NCBI RefSeq assembly: GCF_010682065.1
Contig: NZ_JAAGWG010000007.1
Span: 1-64,000 of the forward strand
From: Blastococcus saxobsidens
Lineage (GTDB): Bacteria > Actinomycetota > Actinomycetes > Mycobacteriales > Geodermatophilaceae
Direction of reading: 5' to 3'
Length of the DNA: 64,000 nucleotides
Within the stretch, counting starts at the first letter, position 1. The number at the start of each line of letters is the position of its first letter. Positions 10,445 through 18,223 of the stretch are shown here, one piece after another. The translations under genes were made by a program, and so were the position numbers. The notes beneath the pieces were generated by a model. The model ran no database searches. It was not told the DNA's origin and worked only from the letters and a program-made list of their open reading frames with translations.

Positions 10445-10881
10445 GACCGGACCTCGGAGGACGGTTCGTCGTAGATGTAGGTCTTGACCCGCGTGAAGGC
10501 GACGATCTCCCCGATGGTGCCGGCCAGGGACACCACGATCGCGGTGATCGCGAAGGCGATCGGCGAGAGCCACTCGGCGTTCCGGAACAGGATGAGGAAG
10601 ACCCCGAGCAGCATGACCTTGAAGAAGTAGCTGACCATCGCGCCCATGAAGACGATGCGCGGGTCCAGGCCTGCCATCTTCCGCAGGATGAGCATGGTCG
10701 AGACCGTGCTCAACACGACGAGGGCGGAGGCGAGGGCGCTGCCGGCGAACCCCAGCGAGCCGTCCAGCAGGGTGAACACCGCGATCGCGACGACGGCGAC
10801 GGCGATCGAGGGCGCCGCGCCACCGCGGAGCATCGCGCCGTAGGGGTCGGGGGCCTTGACGGCCCCGGGCTCAGAAGTCAC
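10441..10881 (-). CDS. atpI: ATP synthase protein I-like membrane protein
   Basis: 146 aa from the GTG at 10881; a GTG at 10911 would add ten residues and cannot be excluded. Four hydrophobic helices, including SIAVAVVAIAVFTLL, ALVVLSTVSTMLIL, VSYFFKVMLLGVFLILF and IAFAITAIVVSLAGTI. Position and topology match the poorly conserved AtpI/UncI group, thought to help assemble the c-ring. Its TGA stop overlaps the TTG start of the AtpZ-like gene, so the two are probably translationally coupled. Confidence 0.78.
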   Translation of the reverse strand: MTSEPGAVKAPDPYGAMLRGGAAPSIAVAVVAIAVFTLLDGSLGFAGSALASALVVLSTVSTMLILRKMAGLDPRIVFMGAMVSYFFKVMLLGVFLILFRNAEWLSPIAFAITAIVVSLAGTIGEIVAFTRVKTYIYDEPSSEVRS

Positions 10882-10945
10882 GCCCCAGTCTATCCAGCGC
10901 CGGGCCGGCACCGGCCGGCCGCGGCGGGGCGACCACCCGCGGGAG

Positions 10946-12169
10946 TCACCGGACCACCTCCCGGTCGACCGACGGCGTCGCCGGCTCCGGCCGCCGCACG
11001 CGGGAGCTGGGGTGGTCCGCCCGGCTCTTCTGCCGCTGGGCCTCCAGCTCGGCGGCGCGGGCCTCCCGCGCCGCCCGTCGCGCCCGCGGGCTCAGCACCA
11101 CGACGACGCCCACGACCAGCAGGACCGCGATGACGACGAGCAGCTCGGCCCGGCCGCCGGTGATGGACAGCCCCACGGCGCCGAAGGAGAGCAGCGCGGC
11201 CCAGAAGTACACGACCAGGACCGCCCGACGGTGCGAGTGACCGATGGACAGCAGCCGGTGGTGCAGGTGCATCTTGTCCGGGGAGAACGGGGACTGCCCC
11301 CGCAGCGTGCGACGGAACACCGCCAGCACCAGGTCGGTGAAGGGGATGAAGAGCACCGCGATCGGCACCAGCAGCGGCAGGGTCAGCGGGAGCAGGCTCG
11401 CCGCGGAGCCGAAGGACTGGGCGTCCACCGTCCCGGTCGCGCTCACCGCGGCGGCCGACAGCATCAGGCCGACCAGCATCGAGCCCGAGTCGCCCATGAA
11501 GATCCGGGCCGGGCTGAAGTTGTGCGGGAGGAACCCCAGGCACGCGCCGGCCAGCACCGCCGTGATGAGCGCCGGTGTGCTCGCCACCTCGACGTAGCCG
11601 TCCAGGCCCAGGCTGTAGCTGTAGGCGAAGAAGGCCAGGGCCGCGATCGCCGAGACACCTGCGGCCAGCCCGTCAAGGCCGTCGATGAAGTTGAGCGCGT
11701 TCACCGCCAGGACGGTGAGCAGGATCGTCAGCGGGACGCCGATCTGCGGCCCGAGCGAGATGGTGCCGATGTCGGCGACCGGCAGGAACACGTAGGCCAG
11801 CTGGATGCCCAGGATCACCATCACGCCGGCCGCGGCGATCTGCCCGGTGAGTTTCGTCAGGGCGTCCAGGCCCCACTTGTCGTCCAGCACCCCCAGCAGG
11901 CAGATCAGACCGCCGGCGACGAGCACCGCGTAGGCCTGCGAGTCGTCGAACGTCCCCTGCAGCGTGGGCAGCCGCGAGGCGACCAGCGTGGCCGCCACCA
12001 CCCCGAGGTACATGGCCACGCCGCCGCCCCGCGGCGTCGGGATCACGTGCACGTCGCGCTCCCGCGGCGCGGCCATCATGCGGAGCCGGATCGCCGCCAT
12101 CCGCACCACGGGCGTGGCCAGGAAGGTGACCAGCGCCGCGGTGAGGAGGACGACGACGTACTCGCGCAC
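10946..12169 (-). CDS. WecA-like undecaprenyl-phosphate GlcNAc-1-phosphate transferase
   Basis: Polytopic membrane enzyme of the MraY/WecA family that starts lipid-linked glycan synthesis (in actinobacteria, linkage-unit or arabinogalactan-type polymers). 407 aa with about eleven helices. Conserved cytoplasmic motifs: GVLDDKWGLDALTK, NALNFIDGLDGLAAG, ARIFMGDSGSMLVG and the HLHHRLL loop near the end. The last 50 or so residues are a polar Arg-rich tail. It sits directly upstream of atpI, the same position as rfe/wecA in M. tuberculosis. The exact sugar substrate is inferred. Confidence 0.92.
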   Translation of the reverse strand: MREYVVVLLTAALVTFLATPVVRMAAIRLRMMAAPRERDVHVIPTPRGGGVAMYLGVVAATLVASRLPTLQGTFDDSQAYAVLVAGGLICLLGVLDDKWGLDALTKLTGQIAAAGVMVILGIQLAYVFLPVADIGTISLGPQIGVPLTILLTVLAVNALNFIDGLDGLAAGVSAIAALAFFAYSYSLGLDGYVEVASTPALITAVLAGACLGFLPHNFSPARIFMGDSGSMLVGLMLSAAAVSATGTVDAQSFGSAASLLPLTLPLLVPIAVLFIPFTDLVLAVFRRTLRGQSPFSPDKMHLHHRLLSIGHSHRRAVLVVYFWAALLSFGAVGLSITGGRAELLVVIAVLLVVGVVVVLSPRARRAAREARAAELEAQRQKSRADHPSSRVRRPEPATPSVDREVVR

Positions 12170-12172
12170 GGC

Positions 12173-13450
12173 TCAGACGGTCCGACTGGGCTCTGGGTAG
12201 GCGGGGTGGGCGCCGACCAGGTCACGGACCCCGGCGGCGACCTCGGCGGTCCGGCTGCCGTCGACATCGTGGATCGCGGTGCCGATCAGCGAGGCGATGG
12301 ACTTCATGTCCGACTCGGTCATGCCCTGCGTGGTCACCGCGGGGCTGCCGACCCGGATGCCCGAGGCCACCGAGGCCGGCTGCGGGTCGAAGGGGATGGC
12401 GTTCTTGTTGAGCACGATCCCGGCGGCGCCGCAGCGCGTCTCGGCGTCGACACCCGTCACGCCGGTCTCCTGCAGGTCCAGGAGCGCGAGGTGGGTGTCG
12501 GTGCCCCCGGCGACGGGGCGCAGCCCCTCGGCCGCGAGGCCCTCGGTGAGCGCCTGCGCGTTGGCGACGACCTGCCGCGTGTAGGCCTGGTACTCCGGCT
12601 GCAGGCACTCCTTGAAGTTCACCGCCTTGGCCGCGACGGCGTGCATCAGCGGGCCGCCCTGCATCATCGGGAAGGCGGCCTTGTCGATGGCCTTGGCGTG
12701 CTCGGCCTTGCAGACGATCGCGCCGCCGCGCGGCCCCCGCAGCACCTTGTGGGTGGTGAAGGTGACGACGTCGGCGTAGGGCACGGGGCTGGGGATCGCC
12801 TTGCCCGCGACGAGCCCGATGAAGTGCGCGGCGTCGACCATGAGGATCGCGCCGACCTCGTCGGCGATCTCGCGGAAGGCGGGGAAGTCGATCAGCCGCG
12901 GGATGGCCGAGCCACCGCAGATGATCATCTTGGGCCGGTGCTCGCGCGCCAGGTCGCGGACCTGGTCGTAGTCGATGTGCTCGGTCTCGCGGTCCACCCC
13001 GTACGGGACGGCGTTGAACCACTTGCCGGAGAAGGACACCTTCGCGCCGTGGGTCAGGTGACCGCCGTGCGGCAGGGCCATGGCGAGGAAGGTGTCCCCC
13101 GGCTCCATGAACGCCCCGTAGACCGCCAGGTTGGCGTTCGCGCCGGAGTGCGGCTGGAGGTTGGCGTGATCGGCGCCGAAGAGCTCCTTGGCCCGGGCGA
13201 TGCCGATCTCCTCGGCGCGGTCGACGACCTCGCACCCTCCGTAGTACCGGCGGCCGGGGTAGCCCTCGGCGTACTTGTTCGACAGCGTGCTGCCCAGCGC
13301 GGCCAGGACGGCGGGGCTGGTGAAGTTCTCGCTGGCGATCAGCTGGAGACCGCTGCGGAGGCGGTCCAGCTCGTCGGTGACGACACCGGCGATGTCGGGG
13401 TCGAAGGCGGCCAGGGCGTCGAAGTCCGGGCCCCAGTAGGGGGTGCTCAT
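12173..13450 (-). CDS. glyA: serine hydroxymethyltransferase
   Basis: PLP enzyme interconverting serine and glycine with tetrahydrofolate, the main one-carbon source. 425 aa. The PLP lysine is K235 in TFTTHKVLRGPRGG; ENFTSPAVLAALGS, YPGRRYYGGCE and HSGANAN are signature blocks. The ATG start has GGAG about 10 nt upstream. It lies between sua5 and wecA, which are adjacent in mycobacteria, so glyA is an insertion into that order. A weak dyad (13487-13514) lies upstream; no glycine riboswitch fits the 97-bp gap. Confidence 0.97.
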   Translation of the reverse strand: MSTPYWGPDFDALAAFDPDIAGVVTDELDRLRSGLQLIASENFTSPAVLAALGSTLSNKYAEGYPGRRYYGGCEVVDRAEEIGIARAKELFGADHANLQPHSGANANLAVYGAFMEPGDTFLAMALPHGGHLTHGAKVSFSGKWFNAVPYGVDRETEHIDYDQVRDLAREHRPKMIICGGSAIPRLIDFPAFREIADEVGAILMVDAAHFIGLVAGKAIPSPVPYADVVTFTTHKVLRGPRGGAIVCKAEHAKAIDKAAFPMMQGGPLMHAVAAKAVNFKECLQPEYQAYTRQVVANAQALTEGLAAEGLRPVAGGTDTHLALLDLQETGVTGVDAETRCGAAGIVLNKNAIPFDPQPASVASGIRVGSPAVTTQGMTESDMKSIASLIGTAIHDVDGSRTAEVAAGVRDLVGAHPAYPEPSRTV

Positions 13451-13547
13451 CGCGGGCGCGCTCCAGAAGGGTCGGGGCGGTGCTGTCGCACCACGGTATC
13501 GCTACGGCGGTGCGGACCTCCCGGCTTCCCTCGCACGGTGTCGCGGT

Positions 13548-14237
13548 TCAGTCCTCGATCTCGGGCACGACCTCGCGCAGCCGCTCGACCGGGACCGCGC
13601 CGACCCGCAGCACCCGCGGCGTCGAGCCGGTGCAGTCGACGATCGTGCTGGCCGCGGAGCTGGTCCGGGGACCACCGTCCAGGACGACCGCGGCATGCTG
13701 CCCCAGCTGCTGCTCCGCCTCCTGCGCGGTGGTCGCCGCCGGCCTCCCCGACCGGTTGGCGCTGGACACGGCGAGGGGTCCGGTGCGGCGGAGCAGGTCG
13801 CGGGTCAGGTCGTCGGCCGGCAGCCGGACGGCGACGGTGCCCTCGGCGTCCCCGAGGTCCCAGGCCAGCGACGGCGCGTGCTCGACGACCAGCGTGAGCC
13901 CCCCGGGCCAGAACTCCTGGGCGAGCCTGGTCGCCGTCGCCGGCGTCTGCAGGACCAGCCCGGCCAGGGTCGAGGCCTCGCCGATCAGGACCGGCACCGG
14001 CATGGCGCGGCCGCGGTTCTTGGCCGCGAGGAGGCGGGTCACCGCAGCGGGGGTGAACGCGTCCGCGCCGACCCCGTACACGGTGTCGGTGGGCAGCAGG
14101 ACCAGCTCGGCACGGGCGATGGCCGCCGCGGCGGCGTCGAGCCCGGCGGCGCGGGCGGCGGGATCGGTGCAGTCGTAGTTGTCGGCCACGAGCGCCGAGT
14201 CTCCCAGCAGGCCCGGGCGGTGGTCGACGGGTGTCAC
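13548..14237 (-). CDS. L-threonylcarbamoyladenylate synthase (Sua5/YwlC/YrdC family)
   Basis: Makes threonylcarbamoyl-AMP for the t6A modification of ANN-decoding tRNAs. 229 aa. The YrdC fold signature appears as LLPTDTVYGVGADAF (about residues 47-61) and KNRGRAMPVPVLI. The SSANRSGRPAATTA segment is also conserved. There is no long C-terminal Sua5 domain, so it is the short actinobacterial form. The GTG start overlaps the kinase stop as GTGA, indicating coupled translation. Confidence 0.93.
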   Translation of the reverse strand: MTPVDHRPGLLGDSALVADNYDCTDPAARAAGLDAAAAAIARAELVLLPTDTVYGVGADAFTPAAVTRLLAAKNRGRAMPVPVLIGEASTLAGLVLQTPATATRLAQEFWPGGLTLVVEHAPSLAWDLGDAEGTVAVRLPADDLTRDLLRRTGPLAVSSANRSGRPAATTAQEAEQQLGQHAAVVLDGGPRTSSAASTIVDCTGSTPRVLRVGAVPVERLREVVPEIED

Positions 14238-15712
14238 TCCCCGCCGCGTTCCTCCTGCTCCTCCTCCCGCTCCTCCTGCTCCTCCTCGCGCTCCTTCTTC
14301 CGCGCCTCCTCGGCCTCCTTGCGCGCCTCCTCGGCCTCCTTCCGCGCCTCCTCCGCCTCCTTGCGCTGCTCCTCCTGTTCCTCCTGCGCCTCCTCGGCGT
14401 CGCCCGGGTCGGCCGGGGCGGGAGCGGGCGCCGGGACGGGCGGGACCGCGTAGGACAGCCGCACGAGGTCACCGGGGGCGAGCGTGCCGGCCGGGTCGAC
14501 GGCGGTCACCTGCCCGGCCGGCACGCCGGCCACCTCGACGGGCACCAGTTCGACCAGCAGACCACGCCCGATCAGCTCCGCCTGGACGTCCTGCACCGGC
14601 CGGCCGACGAGGTCTTCGGCCAGCACCTCGATGCCGGCCGGGGCGCTCGGGGCGGTGTCCTCCCCGGTGGCGGGCGTGCCCGGCCGGTCCGGCAGGACCG
14701 TCGCCAGGACGGCGACTGCCACGGCGAGCGCCAGGAGGGCCGCCAGGGCCGGGATCAGCCAGCGGCGGCGCGTGGCCGCCGGCCGGGCAGCCGGCTGGGC
14801 GGCCAGCGGGACGGTGCCCGGTGCGGGCACCGGCAGCACCGCCGTGGCGGCCGGCCGCGCCGACCGCGCCGGGGAGGTGGGCAGGCCGGCGTTCAGCCGA
14901 GCGGCGGCGTCGCGGAGAGCCGCCCCGTCGGGGAACCGGTCGCGCGGCTCCTTGGCCATGGCGCGCTGCACGAGCGCCCGGACGTCGTCCGGCACGCCGG
15001 CCGGCAGGGGCGCAGGCTCGTCCCGGATGTGCATGACCGCGACCTGGACGGGGTTCTCCGCCTCGAAGGGCCGGTGGCCGGCGAGGCACTCGTAGGCGAC
15101 CGCGCCGAGCGCGTACACGTCGCTGGCCGGGGTCGCCTGGCCGCCGGCCGCCTGCTCGGGCGAGAAGTAGTGCGCCGTCCCGATGACCTGGCCGGTGCCG
15201 GTGACCGCGACGCTGGAGGCCGAGCGCGCGATCCCGAAGTCGGTGATCTTCACGACGCCCTGCGGCGTCACCAGCACGTTGGCCGGCTTGACGTCCCGGT
15301 GCACCACGCCGGCGGCGTGCGCCGCCGCCAGGCCGTCGGCGGCCTGCCGCACGATGTCGACGGTCCGCGCCGGGTCCAGCTGCCGCTCTCGGGCCAGGAG
15401 GTCGGCGAGCGACTCCCCCTCGACCAACTCCATGACCAGGTAAGCCAGCGGGACGCCGCCGGGGCCGGTGACCTCGCCGTAGTCGAACACCGCCGCGATG
15501 TGCGGGTGGGTCAGGACGGCGGCGTGCTGCGCCTCGGCCCGGAACCGGGTCAGGAACGTGGCGTCCCCGGCGAACTGGTCACGCAGGACCTTGACCGCGA
15601 CCGGCCGGTCCAGCAGGGCGTCGTGACCGCGCCAGACCTGGCCCATGCCCCCGCCCGCGATCAGCGACGTGAGCCGGTACCGGTTCGCGAGCAGATCGGT
15701 CTGTGGTCGCAT
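14234..15712 (-). CDS. PASTA-type serine/threonine protein kinase with charged extracellular tail
   Basis: 492 aa from the ATG at 15712, which has GGAGGAGGGGCG directly upstream; the longer frame adds a shadow N-terminus. Kinase domain 1-270: Gly loop GGGMGQV, Lys41, HRDVKPAN with Asp140, DFG 158-160. One membrane helix at 318-340, then a single PASTA-like domain (about 360-423), then a 54-residue tail (439-492) made almost only of Glu, Lys, Arg, Ala and Gln with KEAEEAR heptads. PknB-type kinases sense cell-wall fragments through PASTA domains. Its place between prmC and sua5 is unusual. Confidence 0.94.
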   Translation of the reverse strand: MRPQTDLLANRYRLTSLIAGGGMGQVWRGHDALLDRPVAVKVLRDQFAGDATFLTRFRAEAQHAAVLTHPHIAAVFDYGEVTGPGGVPLAYLVMELVEGESLADLLARERQLDPARTVDIVRQAADGLAAAHAAGVVHRDVKPANVLVTPQGVVKITDFGIARSASSVAVTGTGQVIGTAHYFSPEQAAGGQATPASDVYALGAVAYECLAGHRPFEAENPVQVAVMHIRDEPAPLPAGVPDDVRALVQRAMAKEPRDRFPDGAALRDAAARLNAGLPTSPARSARPAATAVLPVPAPGTVPLAAQPAARPAATRRRWLIPALAALLALAVAVAVLATVLPDRPGTPATGEDTAPSAPAGIEVLAEDLVGRPVQDVQAELIGRGLLVELVPVEVAGVPAGQVTAVDPAGTLAPGDLVRLSYAVPPVPAPAPAPADPGDAEEAQEEQEEQRKEAEEARKEAEEARKEAEEARKKEREEEQEEREEEQEERGGE

Positions 15713-15758
15713 CGCCCCTCCTCCTGCCGTCCGTTGCCGGCGTTCGCCCGTCGGACCG

Positions 15759-16613
15759 TCAGGTCCGGTGGGCGGTGGTGAACCGCGCCCGGCCGGCGAG
15801 GTCGGGATGGTCCTCGATCCTGGCGTAGCCGCCGTGGGCACGGACCACCGAGGGCAACGACGCCCCCTGCTGGTCGGCGTGCTCGATGCCCAGGCCGCCG
15901 CCGGGCCGCAGCAGCCGGGCGGCGGTGACGACGAGGCCGCGGACGACGTCGAGACCGTCGGGACCGCCCCACAGCGCCAGCGGCGGGTCGTGGTCGGCCA
16001 CCTCCCGGGGCACCCGGGCCCCGTCGGGCACGTAGGGCGGGTTGCTGACGACGAGGTCGACGGAGCCGTCGAGCTCCCGGAGCAGCGCCGGGTCGGTCAT
16101 GTCCCCGGAGATCACCTGGACCGGGGTGTCCCCCGCCGCCGCCCGGGCCCGCGCGTTGTGCCGGGTCCACTCGATGGCGCCGGGGTCGCGCTCCACCGCG
16201 GTCACCTGCGCGCCGGGGTGCTCGTGGGCGATCGACAGCGCGATCGCCCCGGAGCCCGAGCCGAGGTCGACGACCACCGGCTCGGCGATGCCGGCCAGCT
16301 GCGCCACCGCCCAGGTCACCAGCTGCTCGGTCTCCGGCCGGGGCACGAAGACGCCGGGGCCGACCACCAGCTCCAGGTACCGGAACGGGGCACGGCCGGT
16401 GAGGTGCTGCAGCGGGACGCGGTCGGCGCGCTGGGCGAGCAGCGCGCCGAAGCGGGCCGATGCGCCGTCGTCGAGCTCGTCGAGGATGAGCAGCCGGGTC
16501 CGCGGGACGTCGAGCACGTGCGCGAGCAGCAGCTCGGCGTCCACCCGCGGCGACTCGACGCCGGCCTCGGCGAGCCGCCGCGCGCCCTCGGCGATCAGGC
16601 TGCGGACGTTCAG
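15759..16613 (-). CDS. prmC: peptide chain release factor N5-glutamine methyltransferase
   Basis: Methylates the GGQ glutamine of release factors. The catalytic SNPPYVPDG motif and the SAM-binding [13 protein letters not shown] stretch are present. The GTG at 16544 gives only 261 aa and drops the conserved N-terminal helix, which is encoded upstream ([18 protein letters not shown]). No ATG, GTG or TTG lies in frame before it; the only candidate is a CTG at 16613 that overlaps the prfA stop as CTGA. That start gives 284 aa, the usual length. It follows prfA, its substrate gene, as in most bacteria. Confidence 0.9.
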   Translation of the reverse strand: MNVRSLIAEGARRLAEAGVESPRVDAELLLAHVLDVPRTRLLILDELDDGASARFGALLAQRADRVPLQHLTGRAPFRYLELVVGPGVFVPRPETEQLVTWAVAQLAGIAEPVVVDLGSGSGAIALSIAHEHPGAQVTAVERDPGAIEWTRHNARARAAAGDTPVQVISGDMTDPALLRELDGSVDLVVSNPPYVPDGARVPREVADHDPPLALWGGPDGLDVVRGLVVTAARLLRPGGGLGIEHADQQGASLPSVVRAHGGYARIEDHPDLAGRARFTTAHRT

Positions 16614-17692
16614 GACCCGGCCGCCAGCAACTCGGCGGTGTGCGCGGTGGCGAGCGCGTCGATGACCGCGTCGAGGTCTCCGTCGATGACCTGGTCGAGG
16701 TTGTGCGCCTTGTACCCGACGCGGTGGTCGGCGATCCGGTTCTCGGGGAAGTTGTAGGTGCGCACCCGCTCGCTGCGGTCCATGGTCCGCACCTGGCTGC
16801 GCCGCTGGTCGCTGGCGGTCGCGGCGGCCTCCTCGCGCGCGGCGGCCAGCAGCCGGGAGCGCAGCACCCGGAGCGCGGACTCGCGGTTCTGCAGCTGGCT
16901 CTTCTCGTTCTGGGAGCTGACCACGATGCCGCTGGGCAGGTGGGTGATGCGGACGGCGGAGTCGGTGGTGTTCACGCTCTGCCCGCCGGGACCCGACGAC
17001 CGGAACACGTCGATCCGCAGGTCGTTCGGGTCGACGGTGACGTCGACCTCCTCCGCCTCGGGAAGCACGAGGACACCGGCGGCGGAGGTGTGGATGCGGC
17101 CCTGCGACTCGGTGACCGGCACCCGCTGCACGCGGTGCACACCGCCCTCGAACTTCAGCCGCGACCAGATGCCCTCGTCGGTGCGCGACTTGATCGCCAC
17201 CGCCACGTCCTTGTAGCCGCCGAGCTCGGCGTCCACGGCGTCGAGGACCTCGGTGGACCAGCCGCGCCGCTCGGCGTAGCGCAGGTACATGCGCAGCAGG
17301 TCGCCGGCGAACAGCGCCGACTCCGCGCCACCCTCCCCCGCCTTGATCTCGAGGATCACGTCCTTGTCGTCGTCGGGGTCCTTGGGCAGCAGCTGCTCGC
17401 GCAGCCGGCCGGTCAGCTCCTCGATCTGCCGCTCCAGCCCGGTGGCCTCGGCGGCGAAGGACGCGTCCTCGGCGGCCAGCTCCCGGGCGGCGCTGAGGTC
17501 GTCGCGGGCCTGGTCGAGGGCACGGGCGGTCTCCACCAGCGGGGCCAGCTGCGCGTACCGCCGGGCCAGCCGGCGGGCGCGGGACTGGTCGGTGTGGACC
17601 GCGGGGTCGGCCAGTTCCTGCTCCAGGCGCGCGTGCTCGGCGAGCAGCCCGGCCAGCCGGTCGGCCGCCGACGGATCGGTGCTCGTGCTCAC
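16610..17692 (-). CDS. prfA: peptide chain release factor 1
   Basis: Terminates translation at UAA and UAG. 360 aa from the GTG at 17692, which has GGAGG 6 nt upstream; an upstream ATG would add 19 residues encoded by a perfect palindrome and is unlikely. The peptidyl-hydrolysis motif GGQ lies in [14 protein letters not shown], and the stop-codon-reading loop is [10 protein letters not shown] (PxT type, hence RF1 rather than RF2). Probably co-transcribed with prmC. Confidence 0.96.
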   Translation of the reverse strand: MSTSTDPSAADRLAGLLAEHARLEQELADPAVHTDQSRARRLARRYAQLAPLVETARALDQARDDLSAARELAAEDASFAAEATGLERQIEELTGRLREQLLPKDPDDDKDVILEIKAGEGGAESALFAGDLLRMYLRYAERRGWSTEVLDAVDAELGGYKDVAVAIKSRTDEGIWSRLKFEGGVHRVQRVPVTESQGRIHTSAAGVLVLPEAEEVDVTVDPNDLRIDVFRSSGPGGQSVNTTDSAVRITHLPSGIVVSSQNEKSQLQNRESALRVLRSRLLAAAREEAAATASDQRRSQVRTMDRSERVRTYNFPENRIADHRVGYKAHNLDQVIDGDLDAVIDALATAHTAELLAAGS

Positions 17693-17709
17693 GCAGACCT
17701 CCGACAGGA

Positions 17710-17733
17710 GGGCCAAAATGGCCATTTTGGCCC
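17710..17733. promoter_or_regulatory. perfect 24-bp palindrome upstream of prfA
   Basis: A perfect dyad with no spacer, core CCAAAATGGCCATTTTGG, lying between the rpmE terminator and the prfA ribosome site. It is the most AT-rich segment in the neighbourhood. It could be a dimeric regulator site controlling the prfA-prmC-kinase unit, or a short RNA hairpin in the leader. No protein can be assigned from sequence. Confidence 0.55.
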
Positions 17734-17752
17734 GGTTGGGTGCGGACATGAC

Positions 17753-17793
17753 GACGGCGCCCGCCCCACCACGAGGGTGGGGCGGGCGCCGTC
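17753..17793 (-). terminator. rpmE terminator hairpin
   Basis: An 18-bp perfect stem (17753-17770 with 17776-17793) and a 5-nt loop, starting 8 bp after the rpmE stop. No T-tract. The strength of the stem implies that prfA is transcribed from its own promoter. Confidence 0.85.
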
Positions 17794-17800
17794 GGGGGTG

Positions 17801-18034
17801 CTACTGGGCGTCTGCGGACGCGCCGGTGTTGCGCTTGCCGAACCGCTTCTCGAAGCGGGCGACGCGGCCACCGGTGTCGAGGATGCGCTGCTTGCCGGTG
17901 TAGAAGGGGTGGCAGGCGGAGCAGGTCTCGACGGTCAGCTGACCGGTCGGGCTCGTGCTGCGGGTGGTGAACGTGTTGCCGCAGCCACAGGTCACGGTGG
18001 TGACGTTGTAGGCCGGGTGGATGTCGGGCTTCAT
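17801..18034 (-). CDS. rpmE: 50S ribosomal protein bL31
   Basis: 77 aa from the ATG at 18034; the longer frame is a shadow. Both zinc half-sites are present: Cys-x-Cys in VTCGCGN and CSACHPF, so this is the zinc-containing (C+) form, not the zinc-free paralogue made on zinc starvation. [17 protein letters not shown] is the family signature. It is flanked by the rho terminator upstream and its own terminator downstream. Confidence 0.97.
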   Translation of the reverse strand: MKPDIHPAYNVTTVTCGCGNTFTTRSTSPTGQLTVETCSACHPFYTGKQRILDTGGRVARFEKRFGKRNTGASADAQ

Positions 18035-18165
18035 GGCTGCTGCCTCTTCTGCGGAGTCTGTGTCGTTCGGTGCTGTGAACGCCGGGGACCGGACGGCTAT
18101 TTCCGGCCGCGCCAGCGGGGCTCGGTCGACCAGTCTCCCAGATCGGCCGCGCGGTGCTGGAACGG

Positions 18166-18216
18166 CCCCCGTCCAGGGTCCCACCCCGAGCTCGCGAGGG
18201 GTGGGGTGGACGGGGG
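18166..18216 (-). terminator. rho terminator hairpin
   Basis: Two stacked stems: an outer 10-bp stem (18166-18175 with 18207-18216) and an inner 8-bp stem (18180-18187 with 18198-18205), loop CGAGCTCGCG region. It begins 8 bp after the rho stop codon. Its core closely matches the hairpin at 2936-2986. Confidence 0.85.
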
Positions 18217-18223
18217 TCCTTCG

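Noticed and set aside
13451..13547. Glycine riboswitch before glyA
   Set aside because: The gap is only 97 bp and contains just a weak imperfect dyad.
14240..14410. CTCCTC-type simple repeat
   Set aside because: It is the antisense view of the Glu/Lys/Arg tail of the kinase, so it is explained by coding sequence.
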